Positions 48,066-57,984 of a stretch of 64,000 nt of DNA are shown here, piece after piece. The translations under genes were made by a program, and so were the position numbers. The stretch covers positions 1,307,001 through 1,371,000 of the forward strand of contig NZ_CP154874.1 in assembly GCF_041729615.1 (NCBI RefSeq), read 5' to 3'. The stretch comes from Pseudomonas alcaligenes (GTDB taxonomy: Bacteria > Pseudomonadota > Gammaproteobacteria > Pseudomonadales > Pseudomonadaceae). Under the pieces are notes generated by a model. The model saw nothing but the letters and a program-made list of their open reading frames with translations. It did no database searches and was not told where the DNA came from. The number at the start of each line of letters is the position of its first letter. Position 1 is the stretch's first letter.

Positions 48066-49445
48066 ATGATCAACGACCCCTTCCAGCGTCTCGGCCTCGA
48101 CCGCGACGTACTCAGCGTCAGCCAGCTGAACAACCGCGCCCGCCTGCTGCTGGAGGACGTGTTCGCCCAGGTGTGGGTCGAAGGCGAAATCTCCAACCTG
48201 GCCAGGCCGGCCTCCGGCCACATCTACTTCACCCTCAAGGACAGCCAGGCCCAGGTGCGCTGCGCGCTGTTCCGGCAGAACGCCGCGCGCGTGCGCCAGG
48301 CCCTGCGCGACGGCCTGGCGGTCAGGGTGCGCGGCAAGGTCTCGCTGTTCGAGGGGCGTGGCGACTACCAGCTGATCCTCGACAGCGTCGAGCCGGCCGG
48401 CGACGGCGCCCTGCGCCTGGCCTTCGAGGCGCTCAAGGAGAAACTGACCGCCGAAGGTCTGTTCGCCAGCGAGCGCAAGCGCGCCCTGCCCGCCCACCCG
48501 CAGCGCATCGGCATCGTCAGCTCGCCGACCGGTGCGGTGATCCGCGACATCATCAGCGTGTTCCGCCGCCGCGCGCCGCAGGTGGCGCTGACCCTGGTGC
48601 CCACCGCCGTACAAGGCCGCGAGGCCACCGCGCAGATCGTCCGCGCCCTGCAATTGGCCGACCGCGCCGGCTTCGACGCGATCATCCTGGCCCGTGGTGG
48701 CGGCTCGCTGGAGGACCTCTGGTGCTTCAACGAGGAAGCCGTGGCACGCGCCGTGGCGGCCTGCGCCACCCCCGTGGTCAGCGCCGTCGGCCACGAGACC
48801 GACGTGTCGATCAGCGACTTCGTCGCCGACGTGCGCGCGCCGACGCCCTCGGCCGCCGCCGAGCTGCTGGCCCCGGACAGTTCCGACCTGCAGCGCCGCC
48901 TGGACAGCCTCAGCCGCCGCCTGGCCCTGACCCTGCAGACCCGCCTGAGCCGCGAGCAGCTGCGCCTGGACAGCCTGAGCCGACGCCTGCGCCACCCCGG
49001 CGAGCGCCTGCGCCAGCAGGCCCAACGCCTGGACGACCTGGACATGCGCCTGCGCAGGGCATTTCAACAGCAGCTGCACAGCCGCCACGAACGCCTGGCG
49101 CGCCTGGATACCCGCCTGGCCGCGCAGCACCCGGGCCGCGCCCTGGCCCTGCTGCGCCAGCGCCTGGACAGCCTGGGCGCGCGCCTGCCGCGCGCCATCG
49201 AACTGCAACTGCGCCAGCAGCGCCAGCAGCTTGCCGCGCTCGGCCAGCAGCTGCATATCGTCAGCCCGCTGGCCACCCTCGGCCGCGGCTACAGCATCCT
49301 CCTCGACGAGCGCGGCCAGGCCGTGCGCGCCGCCAGCCAGACCCGCCCCGGGCAGCGCCTCAAGGCACGCCTGGGCGAAGGCGAGCTGGAGGTACGGGTC
49401 GAGGACAACCATCTCACCCCGGTGACCCTGTCGCTGCTCGATTAA
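48066..49445 (+). CDS. xseA: Exodeoxyribonuclease VII large subunit
   Basis: 459 residues: an N-terminal OB fold (VWVEGEISNLARPASGHIYF, then TLKDSQAQVRCALFRQNAAR) at 20-105, the catalytic domain with GIVSSPTGAVIRDI, GGGSLEDLWCFNEE and VGHETDVSISDFVAD, and a long Arg/Leu coiled-coil tail. With XseB it degrades single-stranded DNA. Start ATG at 48066. Confidence 0.95.
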   Translation: MINDPFQRLGLDRDVLSVSQLNNRARLLLEDVFAQVWVEGEISNLARPASGHIYFTLKDSQAQVRCALFRQNAARVRQALRDGLAVRVRGKVSLFEGRGDYQLILDSVEPAGDGALRLAFEALKEKLTAEGLFASERKRALPAHPQRIGIVSSPTGAVIRDIISVFRRRAPQVALTLVPTAVQGREATAQIVRALQLADRAGFDAIILARGGGSLEDLWCFNEEAVARAVAACATPVVSAVGHETDVSISDFVADVRAPTPSAAAELLAPDSSDLQRRLDSLSRRLALTLQTRLSREQLRLDSLSRRLRHPGERLRQQAQRLDDLDMRLRRAFQQQLHSRHERLARLDTRLAAQHPGRALALLRQRLDSLGARLPRAIELQLRQQRQQLAALGQQLHIVSPLATLGRGYSILLDERGQAVRAASQTRPGQRLKARLGEGELEVRVEDNHLTPVTLSLLD

Positions 49446-49493
49446 CCCTCATGCGGGTGGATAGGCCTGGCGCCATCCCCCTACGGACACCCG

Positions 49494-50315
49494 ATGCGCC
49501 TGCTCAGCCTGACCCTCCTCTGCTGCCTCGCCCTGCCCGTGCATGCCGAAGGCTTCCTCACCCGCCTGCTGCACAAGCCGGTGCCCGGCGGCGTCGCCGT
49601 GCTCGACCTGGGCGACGCCCCCAGCGCACCGCAGGCGCGCTACCAGGGCAAGCCGGTGCTGGTGGTGAAGGAAGAAGGCCGGCGCTGGATCGCCATCGTC
49701 GGCATCCCGTTGACGGTCAAGCCGGGCACGCAGCAGATCGAGGCGAACGGCCAGGCGTTGAGTTTCACAGTCAGCACCAAGTACTACCGCGAGCAGCGCA
49801 TCACCCTGAAGAACCGCGAGCAGGTCAGCCCGAGCCCACAGAACCTGGCGCGCATCGAGCGCGAGCTGGCCGAGCAGACCCGCGCCTACCAGCAGTTCAG
49901 CCCGCGCCAGCCGAGCAACCTGCTATTCGACCAGCCGGTCGACGGCCCACTGTCCTCGCCCTTCGGCCTGCGCCGCTTCTTCAACGGCGAGGAGCGCAAC
50001 CCGCACTCCGGACTGGACTTCGCCGTCGGTGCCGGCACGCCGATCAAGGCTCCGGCGGCCGGCCGGGTGATCCTGGTCGGCGACTACTTCTTCAACGGCA
50101 AGACCGTATTCGTCGACCACGGCCAGGGCCTGATCAGCATGTTCTGCCACCTGTCCAAGGTCGATGTGCAACTGGGCCAGGAGCTGCCGCGCGGCGGCCT
50201 GGTCGGCCGCGTCGGCGCCACCGGCCGCGCCACCGGCCCGCACCTGCACTGGAACGTCAGCCTCAACGACGCCCGGGTCGATCCGGCGATCTTCATCGGC
50301 GCATTCAAGCCCTGA
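49494..50315 (+). CDS. M23 family metallopeptidase
   Basis: 273 residues with signal peptide (1-18) and a LytM/M23 domain at about 150-260. Zinc ligands are H171 and D175 (HSGLDFA) and H252 in HLHW, with H219 (FCHL) also placed. All four are intact, so it should be an active endopeptidase, or a regulator of amidase. Separated from xseA by 48 bases, same direction. Confidence 0.9.
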   Translation: MRLLSLTLLCCLALPVHAEGFLTRLLHKPVPGGVAVLDLGDAPSAPQARYQGKPVLVVKEEGRRWIAIVGIPLTVKPGTQQIEANGQALSFTVSTKYYREQRITLKNREQVSPSPQNLARIERELAEQTRAYQQFSPRQPSNLLFDQPVDGPLSSPFGLRRFFNGEERNPHSGLDFAVGAGTPIKAPAAGRVILVGDYFFNGKTVFVDHGQGLISMFCHLSKVDVQLGQELPRGGLVGRVGATGRATGPHLHWNVSLNDARVDPAIFIGAFKP

Positions 50316-50449
50316 ACCACTGCGCAATAATTTGCTACTCAAGCCGACTCAAGAGCAATTATTCATTTCACAAGAGAGACCAGCGCAATCAATTTGCGTT
50401 TTCTCAACAAGCCTTGCCAGCTTTAACCTCTGGCAGTAGGGTTGTCAGC

Positions 50450-50527
50450 ATGAAAACGGCCCATACCCTCATTCTTCTGCGTCAACACGCCTGCCAGCGC
50501 CTGGTCAGTCCGCGACTGCGTGGCTGA
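50450..50527 (+). CDS. Candidate leader peptide upstream of leuA
   Basis: A 25-codon frame from ATG 50450, containing TLILLRQ and five Leu codons in total. It lies 66 bases before leuA, but I see no standard terminator hairpin with a T-run between them. It could be a translation-linked leader for Leu control. The 278-base gap otherwise holds an AT-rich part with a dyad AATAATT (50328-50334) / AATTATT (50358-50364). Confidence 0.4.
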   Translation: MKTAHTLILLRQHACQRLVSPRLRG

Positions 50528-50593
50528 ACCGCCTCCCCTGCCATTCGCCCTCTTTCGATTGACCCGGCCTGCTGCTGCCCAAGGATTTCCACC

Positions 50594-52270
50594 ATGACCA
50601 TGCTCAAAGACCCGTCGAAGAAGTACCGCGCCTTCACCCCGATCCATTTGCCGGACCGCACCTGGCCGGACAAGACCATCGACAAGGCGCCGATCTGGCT
50701 GTCCACCGACCTGCGCGACGGCAACCAGTCGCTGATCGAGCCGATGGATGCCGAGAAGAAGATGCGCTTCTTCAAGTGCCTGGTCGCCGTGGGCCTGAAG
50801 GAAATCGAAGTGGGCTTCCCGTCCGCCTCGCAGACCGACTTCGACTTCGTCCGCGAACTGATCGAGGGCGGCCATATCCCCGATGACGTGACCATCCAGG
50901 TGCTGACCCAGGCCCGCGAGGACCTCATCACCCGCACCTTCGAGTCGCTCAAGGGCGCGAAGAAGGCCATCGTCCACTACTACAACGCCACCGCGCCGAG
51001 CTTCCGCCGCATCGTCTTCAACCAGGACAAGGCCGGCGTGATCGAGATCGCCACACACGCCGCGCAGATCATCAAGCGCCTGGCCACCGCGCAGCCGGAA
51101 ACCCAGTGGGGCTTCGAGTACTCCCCGGAAGTGTTCAGCTCCACCGAGACCGACTTCGCCGTCGAGGTGTGCAACGCGGTGATCGGCGTGTTCCAGCCGA
51201 CCCCGGCCAAGCGCCTGATCCTCAACCTGCCGGCCACCGTCGAGTGCGCCACGCCGAACCACTACGCCGACCAGATCGAGTGGTTCTGCCGCCATGTCGA
51301 TAAGCGCGACAGCCTGATCATCAGCCTGCACACCCACAACGACCGCGGCACCGGCGTGGCCGCCTCGGAGCTGGCACTGATGGCCGGTGCCGACCGCGTG
51401 GAAGGCTGCCTGTTCGGCAACGGCGAGCGCACCGGCAACCTCTGCCTGGTGACCATGGCGCTGAACATGTACACCCAGGGCGTCGACCCGCAGCTGGACT
51501 TCTCCGACATCGATGCCGTGCGCAAGGTGGTCGAGGAGTGCAACCAGCTGCCGGTGCACCCGCGTCATCCGTACGTCGGCGACCTGGTCCACACCGCCTT
51601 CTCCGGCTCGCACCAGGACGCCATCCGCAAGGGCTTCGCCCAGCAGGACCCGCAAGGCATCTGGGAAGTGCCGTACCTGCCGATCGACCCGGCCGACATC
51701 GGCCGCGACTACGAGGCGGTGATCCGGGTGAACAGCCAGTCCGGCAAGGGCGGCATCACCTTCCTGCTCGAGCAGGAATACGGCATCAGCCTGCCGCGCC
51801 GCCTGCAGATCGAGTTCAGCCAGGTGGTGCAACGCGAGACCGACCGCCTTGGCCTGGAAATGACCGCCCAGCAGATCTACGGCCTGCTGCAGAGCGAATA
51901 CCTGCAAGCCGATGCGCCCTACGCGCTCAAGGGCCATCGCCTGCAGGAAGAGAACGGCATCTGCACCGTCGACGTCGACGTCACCTTCGACGGCGAGGCG
52001 CGGCGCAAGCACGGCAGCGGCAAGGGTCCGTTGGAGGCGCTGGTCGCAGCCCTGCCGCAGAACATCGAGATCATGGACTACCACGAGCACGCCATCAGCG
52101 CCGGCACCAACGCCCAGGCCGTGGCCTACATCGAGGTCCGCCTGAACGGTGGCCGCCCGCTGCACGGCATCGGCATCGACGAGAACCTGACCACCGCGAC
52201 CTTCCGCGCCCTGTTCAGCGCGCTCAACCGCGCCCTGGCCCAGGAGGCCGACAAGGCCGCCGCGGCCTGA
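50594..52270 (+). CDS. leuA: 2-isopropylmalate synthase
   Basis: 558 residues, the longer LeuA form. The catalytic TIM barrel has the signature [12 protein letters not shown] and [15 protein letters not shown], and the C-terminal regulatory domain ends in [16 protein letters not shown]. It condenses 2-oxoisovalerate with acetyl-CoA, the first step of leucine synthesis, with Leu feedback at the C-terminal domain. Own terminator at 52290-52312. Confidence 0.95.
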   Translation: MTMLKDPSKKYRAFTPIHLPDRTWPDKTIDKAPIWLSTDLRDGNQSLIEPMDAEKKMRFFKCLVAVGLKEIEVGFPSASQTDFDFVRELIEGGHIPDDVTIQVLTQAREDLITRTFESLKGAKKAIVHYYNATAPSFRRIVFNQDKAGVIEIATHAAQIIKRLATAQPETQWGFEYSPEVFSSTETDFAVEVCNAVIGVFQPTPAKRLILNLPATVECATPNHYADQIEWFCRHVDKRDSLIISLHTHNDRGTGVAASELALMAGADRVEGCLFGNGERTGNLCLVTMALNMYTQGVDPQLDFSDIDAVRKVVEECNQLPVHPRHPYVGDLVHTAFSGSHQDAIRKGFAQQDPQGIWEVPYLPIDPADIGRDYEAVIRVNSQSGKGGITFLLEQEYGISLPRRLQIEFSQVVQRETDRLGLEMTAQQIYGLLQSEYLQADAPYALKGHRLQEENGICTVDVDVTFDGEARRKHGSGKGPLEALVAALPQNIEIMDYHEHAISAGTNAQAVAYIEVRLNGGRPLHGIGIDENLTTATFRALFSALNRALAQEADKAAAA

Positions 52271-52289
52271 TCGGCCAGCGGTAGCGAGC

Positions 52290-52312
52290 AAGGGGGCCTA
52301 GGCCCCCTTTTT
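52290..52312 (+). terminator. Terminator of leuA
   Basis: AAGGGGGCC, TA, GGCCCCCTT, then TTT. A near-perfect palindrome with T-run. Confidence 0.9.
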
Positions 52313-52416
52313 GCTGTCCGCATCTTTGGGCATGCAGTCGGCAGGATTGGGCAAGCGCCTGCCTCGCCATTGGCCTAGCCTCTCCCTCGGCTCATCGCAT
52401 CGCCCAGGAGACCCCC

Positions 52417-53460
52417 ATGCACAAGACCCTCGCCTACGCCGCCCAGGCCCCCCACACCCCGCTGGCCCCCTTCGAGATCCAGCGCCGCGCCGTCGGCCCG
52501 GATGACGTGGCCATCGACATTCTCTACTGCGGCGTCTGCCATTCGGACCTGCACACCGCGCGTAACGAATGGCACAACACCCTGTACCCCTCGGTGCCGG
52601 GCCACGAGATCGTCGGCCGCGTCACCGCCGTCGGCAGCAACGTGTCGAAGTTCAAGCTCGGCGACGTCGCCGGCGTCGGCTGCATGGTCGACAGCTGCCG
52701 GCATTGCACCTCCTGCCACGACAGTCTCGAGCAGTATTGCGAGAGCGGCTTCACCGGCACCTACAACGGCCCGGTGTTCGGCGGCGAGAACACTTTCGGC
52801 GGCTACTCCCAGCACATAGTGGTCGACCAGCGCTTCGTCCTGCGCATCAGCCATACCGACAACCTGGCGGCCGTCGCCCCGCTGCTGTGCGCCGGCATCA
52901 CCACCTACTCGCCGCTGCGCCAGTGGCAGGTCGGCCCGGGGCAGAAGGTCGGCATCGTCGGCCTTGGCGGCCTCGGCCACATGGGGGTGAAGATCGCCGC
53001 CGCCATGGGCGCCCGCGTGGTGCTGTTCACCACCTCGCCGAACAAGCGCGAAGACGCCCTGCGCCTGGGCGCCAGCGACGTGGTGGTGTCGAAGAACGCC
53101 GAGGAGATGGCGGCCCACGCCAATAGCTTCGACTTCATCCTCAACACCGTGGCCGCGCCGCACGACCTCAACCCCTTCCTAAACCTGCTCAAGCGCGACG
53201 CCACCCTGTGCCTGGTCGGCGCGCCGGATTCGCCGCACCCGCCGGCGGACGTGTTCGGCCTGATCTTCAAGCGCCGCCGCATCGCCGGCTCGCTGATCGG
53301 TGGCATCGCCGAGACCCAGGAGATGCTCGACTTCTGCGCCGCGCACAAGATCGTCGCGGACATCGAGATGATCCCCATGCAGGCGATCAACCAGGCCTAC
53401 GAACGCATGCTGAAAAGCGATGTGAAGTATCGCTTCGTCATCGATATGGCTTCGCTCTGA
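52417..53460 (+). CDS. Zinc alcohol dehydrogenase (NAD(P)-dependent, YahK-like)
   Basis: 347 residues of the medium-chain ADH family, cinnamyl-alcohol-type. Catalytic zinc ligands in YCGVCHSDL and GHEIVGRV; structural zinc Cys set in CRHCTSCHDSLEQYC; Rossmann motif GLGGLG. Likely reduces aldehydes. GGAG lies upstream of the ATG at 52417. Alone between leuA and the solute-binding gene. Confidence 0.9.
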   Translation: MHKTLAYAAQAPHTPLAPFEIQRRAVGPDDVAIDILYCGVCHSDLHTARNEWHNTLYPSVPGHEIVGRVTAVGSNVSKFKLGDVAGVGCMVDSCRHCTSCHDSLEQYCESGFTGTYNGPVFGGENTFGGYSQHIVVDQRFVLRISHTDNLAAVAPLLCAGITTYSPLRQWQVGPGQKVGIVGLGGLGHMGVKIAAAMGARVVLFTTSPNKREDALRLGASDVVVSKNAEEMAAHANSFDFILNTVAAPHDLNPFLNLLKRDATLCLVGAPDSPHPPADVFGLIFKRRRIAGSLIGGIAETQEMLDFCAAHKIVADIEMIPMQAINQAYERMLKSDVKYRFVIDMASL

Positions 53461-53546
53461 GTGAACGCACGACCGCCCTGCCCGGCGGTCGTGCTGCCAC
53501 GGCGAGACGCTCTAGACTGGAAAAGACCCCGTCAAGGAGCGATGCC

Positions 53547-54296
53547 ATGTTCTCGCCGCTGCGCAGTCTGCTGTTTGTCCTGACGCTGGCCTGCACGGGA
53601 CCTGTTCTGGCGGAAGACATAGTGATGGCCTTCGGCGAGAAGATTCCGCCCTACTGCTTTCCGGAAAGCGACAGCGGCATCGAACTGGACGTCATCGGCG
53701 AGGCCCTGGCCTATCGCGGCCACCGCCTGAAACCACGCTACTACCCGCTGGCCCGCGTGCCCCTGGCCTTTCGCCAGGGCGAAGTGCAGGCAGCGATGAC
53801 CGACCTCGGCCAGGATCTGAGCGCCCAGGGCGCCCACTATGGCGAGCCGGCCGTGCTCTATCGCAATGTGCTGATCAGCCTGCAGGGACGCCGCCTGCAG
53901 ATGGAAAAGCCCGAAGACCTGCAGGGACTGAGCATCGTCGCCTTCCAGGGCGCCGCCAGGCGCTATCCGGAGTGGCTGAGCGCCAGCCAGGCCGCCGGGC
54001 TGTACTTCGAGCAGAACAACCAGGAACTGCAGGTGCTGGGCCTGAACAAGGGCCGCTACGACGTGGTGCTGAGCGATCAGCGCATCTACCAGTATTTCGA
54101 GCAACTGCTCGAACGCACCACCCTGTTCAAGGCCAAGACGGTGGAGTTCCACCCCTTCGTCGAGGAAGACCCGCAGGACTACCGTCCGCTGTTTCGCTCA
54201 GCGAAGATCCGCGACGACTTCAACGCCGGCCTGCGCCACCTCAAGGCCAGCGGCCGCTATCAGGCCATCTACGACAGCTACCTGAAGCAGCCCTGA
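53547..54296 (+). CDS. Periplasmic solute-binding protein (amino-acid type)
   Basis: 249 residues with signal peptide (1-22, ending VLAE) and an SBP_bac_3-like domain: IVMAFGEKIPPYCFPES, GEVQAAMTDLGQD, LQGLSIVAFQGAARRYPE and a C-terminal DDFNAGLRHLKASGRYQAIY. No permease or ATPase gene adjoins it, so it may be an orphan binding protein or a signal input. Start ATG at 53547 after GGAG. Confidence 0.85.
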   Translation: MFSPLRSLLFVLTLACTGPVLAEDIVMAFGEKIPPYCFPESDSGIELDVIGEALAYRGHRLKPRYYPLARVPLAFRQGEVQAAMTDLGQDLSAQGAHYGEPAVLYRNVLISLQGRRLQMEKPEDLQGLSIVAFQGAARRYPEWLSASQAAGLYFEQNNQELQVLGLNKGRYDVVLSDQRIYQYFEQLLERTTLFKAKTVEFHPFVEEDPQDYRPLFRSAKIRDDFNAGLRHLKASGRYQAIYDSYLKQP

Positions 54297-54297
54297 C

Positions 54298-55080
54298 TTA
54301 CTGCAGCTCGAAGGCATCCGCATCCAGGTAGGCCGGAAAGCGCTCGCGATAGGCCGCCAGCTCGGCGGCCGACAGGCGCACGCGGAACACGCCGGCGGCA
54401 GCGCCCGGTGCCAGCAGGGACTCGCCCTGGAAATCCAACACCTGGGAGTCACCCGTGTAGGCATGGCCCTTGCCATCCGTGCCGATACGATTGACCGCCG
54501 CGACATAGCACAGATTCTCGATGGCCCGTGCCGGCAGCAGGCGGTTCCAGTGGTGGCGGCGCGCGCCCGGCCAGTTGGCGGTATAGAGCAGCAGGTCGGT
54601 GTTATGCGGGTCGCGACTCCATACCGGGAAGCGCAGGTCGTAGCAGATCAGCGGGCGCACCTGCCAACCCTTCACGTCCAGCAGCACCTGCTCGTCACCG
54701 GCGGCGTAATGCTTGTGCTCGCCGGCCATGCGGAACAGGTGGCGCTTGTCGTAGTGCGCCAGCGACCCATCCGGGCGTGCCCACAGCAGGCGGTTGCGGT
54801 AGCTGCCATCGGCGGCCTGGATGATCAGGCTGCCGGTCACTACCGCGCCGATACGCGCGGCCTGCTCACGCAGCCACTGCGTGGTCGGGCCGTCTTCCGC
54901 CTCGGCCAGCTCGGCCGAGTGCATGGAAAAGCCGGTGCTGAACATCTCCGGCAGTACCACCAGGTCGGCGCCACGGGCCTGGTCGAGCAGCGGCTCGAAG
55001 CGCGCGCGGTTGGCGGCGGGGTCGTGCCAGTCCAGTTCGCTCTGGATCAGCGCCAGTTCGAGGTCGGGTTTATCGCTCAT
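54298..55080 (-). CDS. Nitrilase-family omega-amidase (YafV-like)
   Basis: 260 residues of the nitrilase superfamily with the triad E45 (LPEMFSTGF), K112 (YDKRHLFR) and C146 (LICYDLRFP). YafV-type enzymes hydrolyse alpha-ketoglutaramate or similar omega-amides from transamination. The transaminase gene lies just downstream of its start, 78 bases away, so the pair could work together in methionine salvage. Confidence 0.85.
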   Translation of the reverse strand: MSDKPDLELALIQSELDWHDPAANRARFEPLLDQARGADLVVLPEMFSTGFSMHSAELAEAEDGPTTQWLREQAARIGAVVTGSLIIQAADGSYRNRLLWARPDGSLAHYDKRHLFRMAGEHKHYAAGDEQVLLDVKGWQVRPLICYDLRFPVWSRDPHNTDLLLYTANWPGARRHHWNRLLPARAIENLCYVAAVNRIGTDGKGHAYTGDSQVLDFQGESLLAPGAAAGVFRVRLSAAELAAYRERFPAYLDADAFELQ

Positions 55081-55093
55081 CTCATCTCTCGTC

Positions 55094-55162
55094 GTAGGGT
55101 GGATGTCGCTTTTCACATCCACCACGCCTTGGTGGATAACGCTTCGCGGTTATCCACCCTAC
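55094..55162. repeat. GTAGGGTGGAT inverted repeat at aminotransferase stop
   Basis: GTAGGGTGGAT (55094-55104) and ATCCACCCTAC (55152-55162) are the ends of an inverted repeat with inner CATCCACC / GGTGGATAACGC. I infer it to be a dispersed element of the pseudomonads. Its outer end on the minus strand supplies the TAG stop of the aminotransferase. Confidence 0.65.
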
Positions 55163-56307
55163 ACCGCGCAGAGCTTGGCGGCGGCCTGGCGCAATGTTTC
55201 CTCGCGTTTGGCGAAGCAGAAGCGCACCAGGCGCATCCCCGCCGGTGCCTGCTGATAGAACACCGACACCGGAATCGCCGCCACGCCGTGCTCGCGGGTC
55301 AGCCACTCGGCCATGGCCACGTCGTCCAGGTCCGGGCGGATCGCCGAGTAGTCGGCCAGCTGGAAATAGGTGCCGGGCGCGCGGGTGAAGCGGAAACGCG
55401 AGCCGGCCAGCAGGTCGCAGAACAGGTCGCGCTTGGCCTGGTAGAAGGCCGGCAGCTCCTCGACATGCTCGGGATGGGCGGCCATGAAGTCGGCCAGGCC
55501 GTGCTGCAGCGGAGTCACGCCGCAGAAGTTCACGTACTGGTGGATCTTGCGCAGTTCGGCGGTCAACGCCGGCGGCGCCACCACGTAGCCGGTCTTCCAG
55601 CCGGTGACGTGGTAGGTCTTGCCGAACGAGCTGACCACGAAGGAACGGACATACAGCTCCTCGTGAGCCAGCACGCTGGCGTGGCGGGCGCCGTCGAAGA
55701 TCAGGTGCTCGTAGACCTCGTCGCTGATCACATGGATATCGCGGCCACGGATCAGCGCCGCCAGCTGGTCCAGATCGGCCCGCGACAGCAGCGCGCCGCT
55801 GGGGTTGTGCGGCGAGTTGAGGAAGATCAGGCGGGTACGCGGGGTGATGGCATCGGCCAGGCGCTGCCAGTCCACGGCGAAGTCCGGCAGGGCCAGCGGC
55901 ACGTGCACGCAGCGACCGCCGGCCAGATCCACCGAGGGCTCGTAGCTGTCGTAGCAGGGATCGAGAACGATGGCCTCGTCGCCCGGATGGATCAGCGCCT
56001 GCACCGCGCAGAAGATCGCCTCGGTGGCGCCGGGGGTGATGGTGATCTCGCTGTCGGCATCGCACCGCACGCCGTAGCTGCGCGCGATCTTGGCCGCCAC
56101 CTGCTGGCGCAGGGCCGGCAGGCCGGTCATCGGGCTGTACTGGTTGCGCCCCTCCAGCACGTGGCGGGCCACGGCCTCGCACAGGGCCTGTGGGCCATCG
56201 AAGTCGGGGAAGCCCTGGGACAGGTTGATGGCGCCGACTTCCGCGGCGAGCTGGGACATGCGGGTGAAGATGGTGGTGCCGACATTGGGCAGCTTGCTGG
56301 CGAGCAT
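55159..56307 (-). CDS. Methionine-type aminotransferase (YbdL-like)
   Basis: 382 residues, class I PLP aminotransferase. SGALLS, NSPHNPSG (164-171), DEVYEHL and the PLP lysine K230 in SFGKTYHVTGWK are present; the active-site Arg near the C-terminus is in RLVRFCFAK. The subfamily uses methionine and aromatic amino acids with broad oxo-acid acceptors. It precedes the nitrilase-family gene in the same direction, consistent with a methionine salvage pair. Confidence 0.88.
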   Translation of the reverse strand: MLASKLPNVGTTIFTRMSQLAAEVGAINLSQGFPDFDGPQALCEAVARHVLEGRNQYSPMTGLPALRQQVAAKIARSYGVRCDADSEITITPGATEAIFCAVQALIHPGDEAIVLDPCYDSYEPSVDLAGGRCVHVPLALPDFAVDWQRLADAITPRTRLIFLNSPHNPSGALLSRADLDQLAALIRGRDIHVISDEVYEHLIFDGARHASVLAHEELYVRSFVVSSFGKTYHVTGWKTGYVVAPPALTAELRKIHQYVNFCGVTPLQHGLADFMAAHPEHVEELPAFYQAKRDLFCDLLAGSRFRFTRAPGTYFQLADYSAIRPDLDDVAMAEWLTREHGVAAIPVSVFYQQAPAGMRLVRFCFAKREETLRQAAAKLCAV

Positions 56308-56376
56308 CGGGACTTCCTGCTGGCATGGTGCGAGCCGCGAGGATAGCCGATGGCCGGCAGCGGCAGAAATGAAAAT

Positions 56377-56402
56377 GGCGCAGAAGCTTATGCTGCTGCG
56401 CC
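56377..56402 (-). terminator. Probable terminator after der
   Basis: GGCGCAG (56377-56383) pairs with CTGCGCC (56396-56402). On the minus strand an ATTTTC tract follows, 24 bases after the der stop. Confidence 0.6.
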
Positions 56403-56425
56403 TTTCGCGTGGCCCGCCGGGAGAA

Positions 56426-57916
56426 TCAGCGCTTCTTGTCCTTGCGCTTCTTCTCGGCCTTCTTGTGGTGGCTCATCAGGCGCTTCTTGCGGTTCACCTG
56501 GCGCTCGGTGAGCTTGTTCTTCTTGCCCTCGTAGGGGTTCTCGCCGCCCTTGTACTCGATGCGGATCGGCGTGCCGACCAGCTTGAGCACCCGGCGGTAG
56601 GTGTTTTCCAGGTAGCGGGTGTAGGTCTTGGGTACCGAGTCGACCTGGTTGCCGTGGATCACGATCAGCGGCGGGTTGGCGCCACCCAGGTGGGCGTAGC
56701 GCAGCTTGATGCGGCGGCCGTTGACGGTCGGCGGCTGGTGCTCCTGCACGCAATCCTCGAGGATCTGCGTCAGGCGGTTGGTCGGCCAGCGGGTGACGGC
56801 AGCCTTGAAGGCAGTCTGCACCGACTTGTACAGGTGGCCGACGCCGGTGCCGTGCTTGGCGGAGATGAAGTGGATGTCCGCCCAGTCGACGAACATCAGC
56901 CGGCGCTCCAGCTCGGTCTTCACGTAGTCCTTCTCGCCCTGCTCCATGCCGTCCCACTTGTTCAGGGCGATGACCAGCGCGCGGCCGGTCTCCAGCACGA
57001 AGCCGAGCAGGTTGAGGTCGTGCTCGACCACGCCCTCGCGGGCGTCCATCACGAAGATCACCACGTTGGCGTCCTGGATGGCCTGCAGGGTCTTGACCAC
57101 CGAGAACTTCTCGACGGCCTCGAAGATCTTGCCGCGGCGGCGCACGCCGGCGGTGTCGATCAGGGTGTACTTCTCGTCGTCGCGCTCGAAGGGGATGTAG
57201 ATGCTGTCGCGGGTAGTGCCGGCCTGGTCATAGACGATCACCCGCTCCTCGCCGAGCATGCGGTTGACCAGGGTCGACTTGCCCACGTTGGGACGGCCGA
57301 TGATGGCGATCTTGATGCCATCCTTCTCGCTCGGACCGGGGATGCGCTTGGCCTCCTGGCCCTCGGCGACCACTTCCTCGGCGTCGCCCTCCTCACCTTC
57401 GAGCGCCTCTTCACCAGCGTTGTCCTTGGGGAAGATACCCAGCGCGGCTTCCAGCATCTGGCTGATGCCACGGCCATGGGCGGCGGCGATCGGCAGGGCG
57501 TCGCCCAGGCCCAGCGGGCTGAACTCGGCGCGGGCGATGTCCGGGTCGACGGTGTCGACCTTGTTGGCGATCAGGAAGCTGCGCTTGTTCCGCTTGCGCA
57601 GGTGCTCGGCGATCATCTGGTCGGCGGCGGTCATGCCGGCACGCGAGTCGACCATGAACAGCACGGCATCGGCTTCCTCGATGGCCTGCAGCGACTGCTC
57701 GGCCATCTTCGCATCGATGCCTTCCTCGTCGCCGGAGATGCCGCCGGTATCGATGACGATATAGGTACGCCCCTGCCACTTGGCCTCGCCGTACTGGCGA
57801 TCGCGGGTCAGCCCCGCGTACTCGGCGACGATGGCGTCGCGGGTCTTGGTCAGGCGGTTGAACAGCGTCGACTTGCCGACATTGGGGCGGCCCACCAGGG
57901 CGATTACCGGAACCAT
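56426..57916 (-). CDS. der: Ribosome-associated GTPase Der (EngA)
   Basis: 496 residues with tandem GTPase domains: GRPNVGKST at 9-17 and again near residue 205, each with its DTGG or DTAG and NKVD/NKWD. An acidic linker ([14 protein letters not shown]) lies between them. The C-terminal KH-like domain and Lys-rich tail ([12 protein letters not shown]) bind rRNA. It acts in 50S assembly. ATG at 57916 begins [12 protein letters not shown]. Confidence 0.96.
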   Translation of the reverse strand: MVPVIALVGRPNVGKSTLFNRLTKTRDAIVAEYAGLTRDRQYGEAKWQGRTYIVIDTGGISGDEEGIDAKMAEQSLQAIEEADAVLFMVDSRAGMTAADQMIAEHLRKRNKRSFLIANKVDTVDPDIARAEFSPLGLGDALPIAAAHGRGISQMLEAALGIFPKDNAGEEALEGEEGDAEEVVAEGQEAKRIPGPSEKDGIKIAIIGRPNVGKSTLVNRMLGEERVIVYDQAGTTRDSIYIPFERDDEKYTLIDTAGVRRRGKIFEAVEKFSVVKTLQAIQDANVVIFVMDAREGVVEHDLNLLGFVLETGRALVIALNKWDGMEQGEKDYVKTELERRLMFVDWADIHFISAKHGTGVGHLYKSVQTAFKAAVTRWPTNRLTQILEDCVQEHQPPTVNGRRIKLRYAHLGGANPPLIVIHGNQVDSVPKTYTRYLENTYRRVLKLVGTPIRIEYKGGENPYEGKKNKLTERQVNRKKRLMSHHKKAEKKRKDKKR

Positions 57917-57928
57917 CGGCTCCTCCTC

Positions 57929-57967
57929 AGAAAACACAAAGGCCGCTGCCGTCGAACGGCAGCGGCC
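57929..57967 (-). terminator. Terminator between bamB and der
   Basis: GGCCGCTGCCGT (57941-57952) and ACGGCAGCGGCC (57956-57967) form a perfect 12-bp stem with three-base loop, followed on the minus strand by TTTGTGTTTTC. der is therefore likely read from partial readthrough or an own promoter. Confidence 0.75.
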
Positions 57968-57984
57968 GGGCTTTGCAACTCAGC

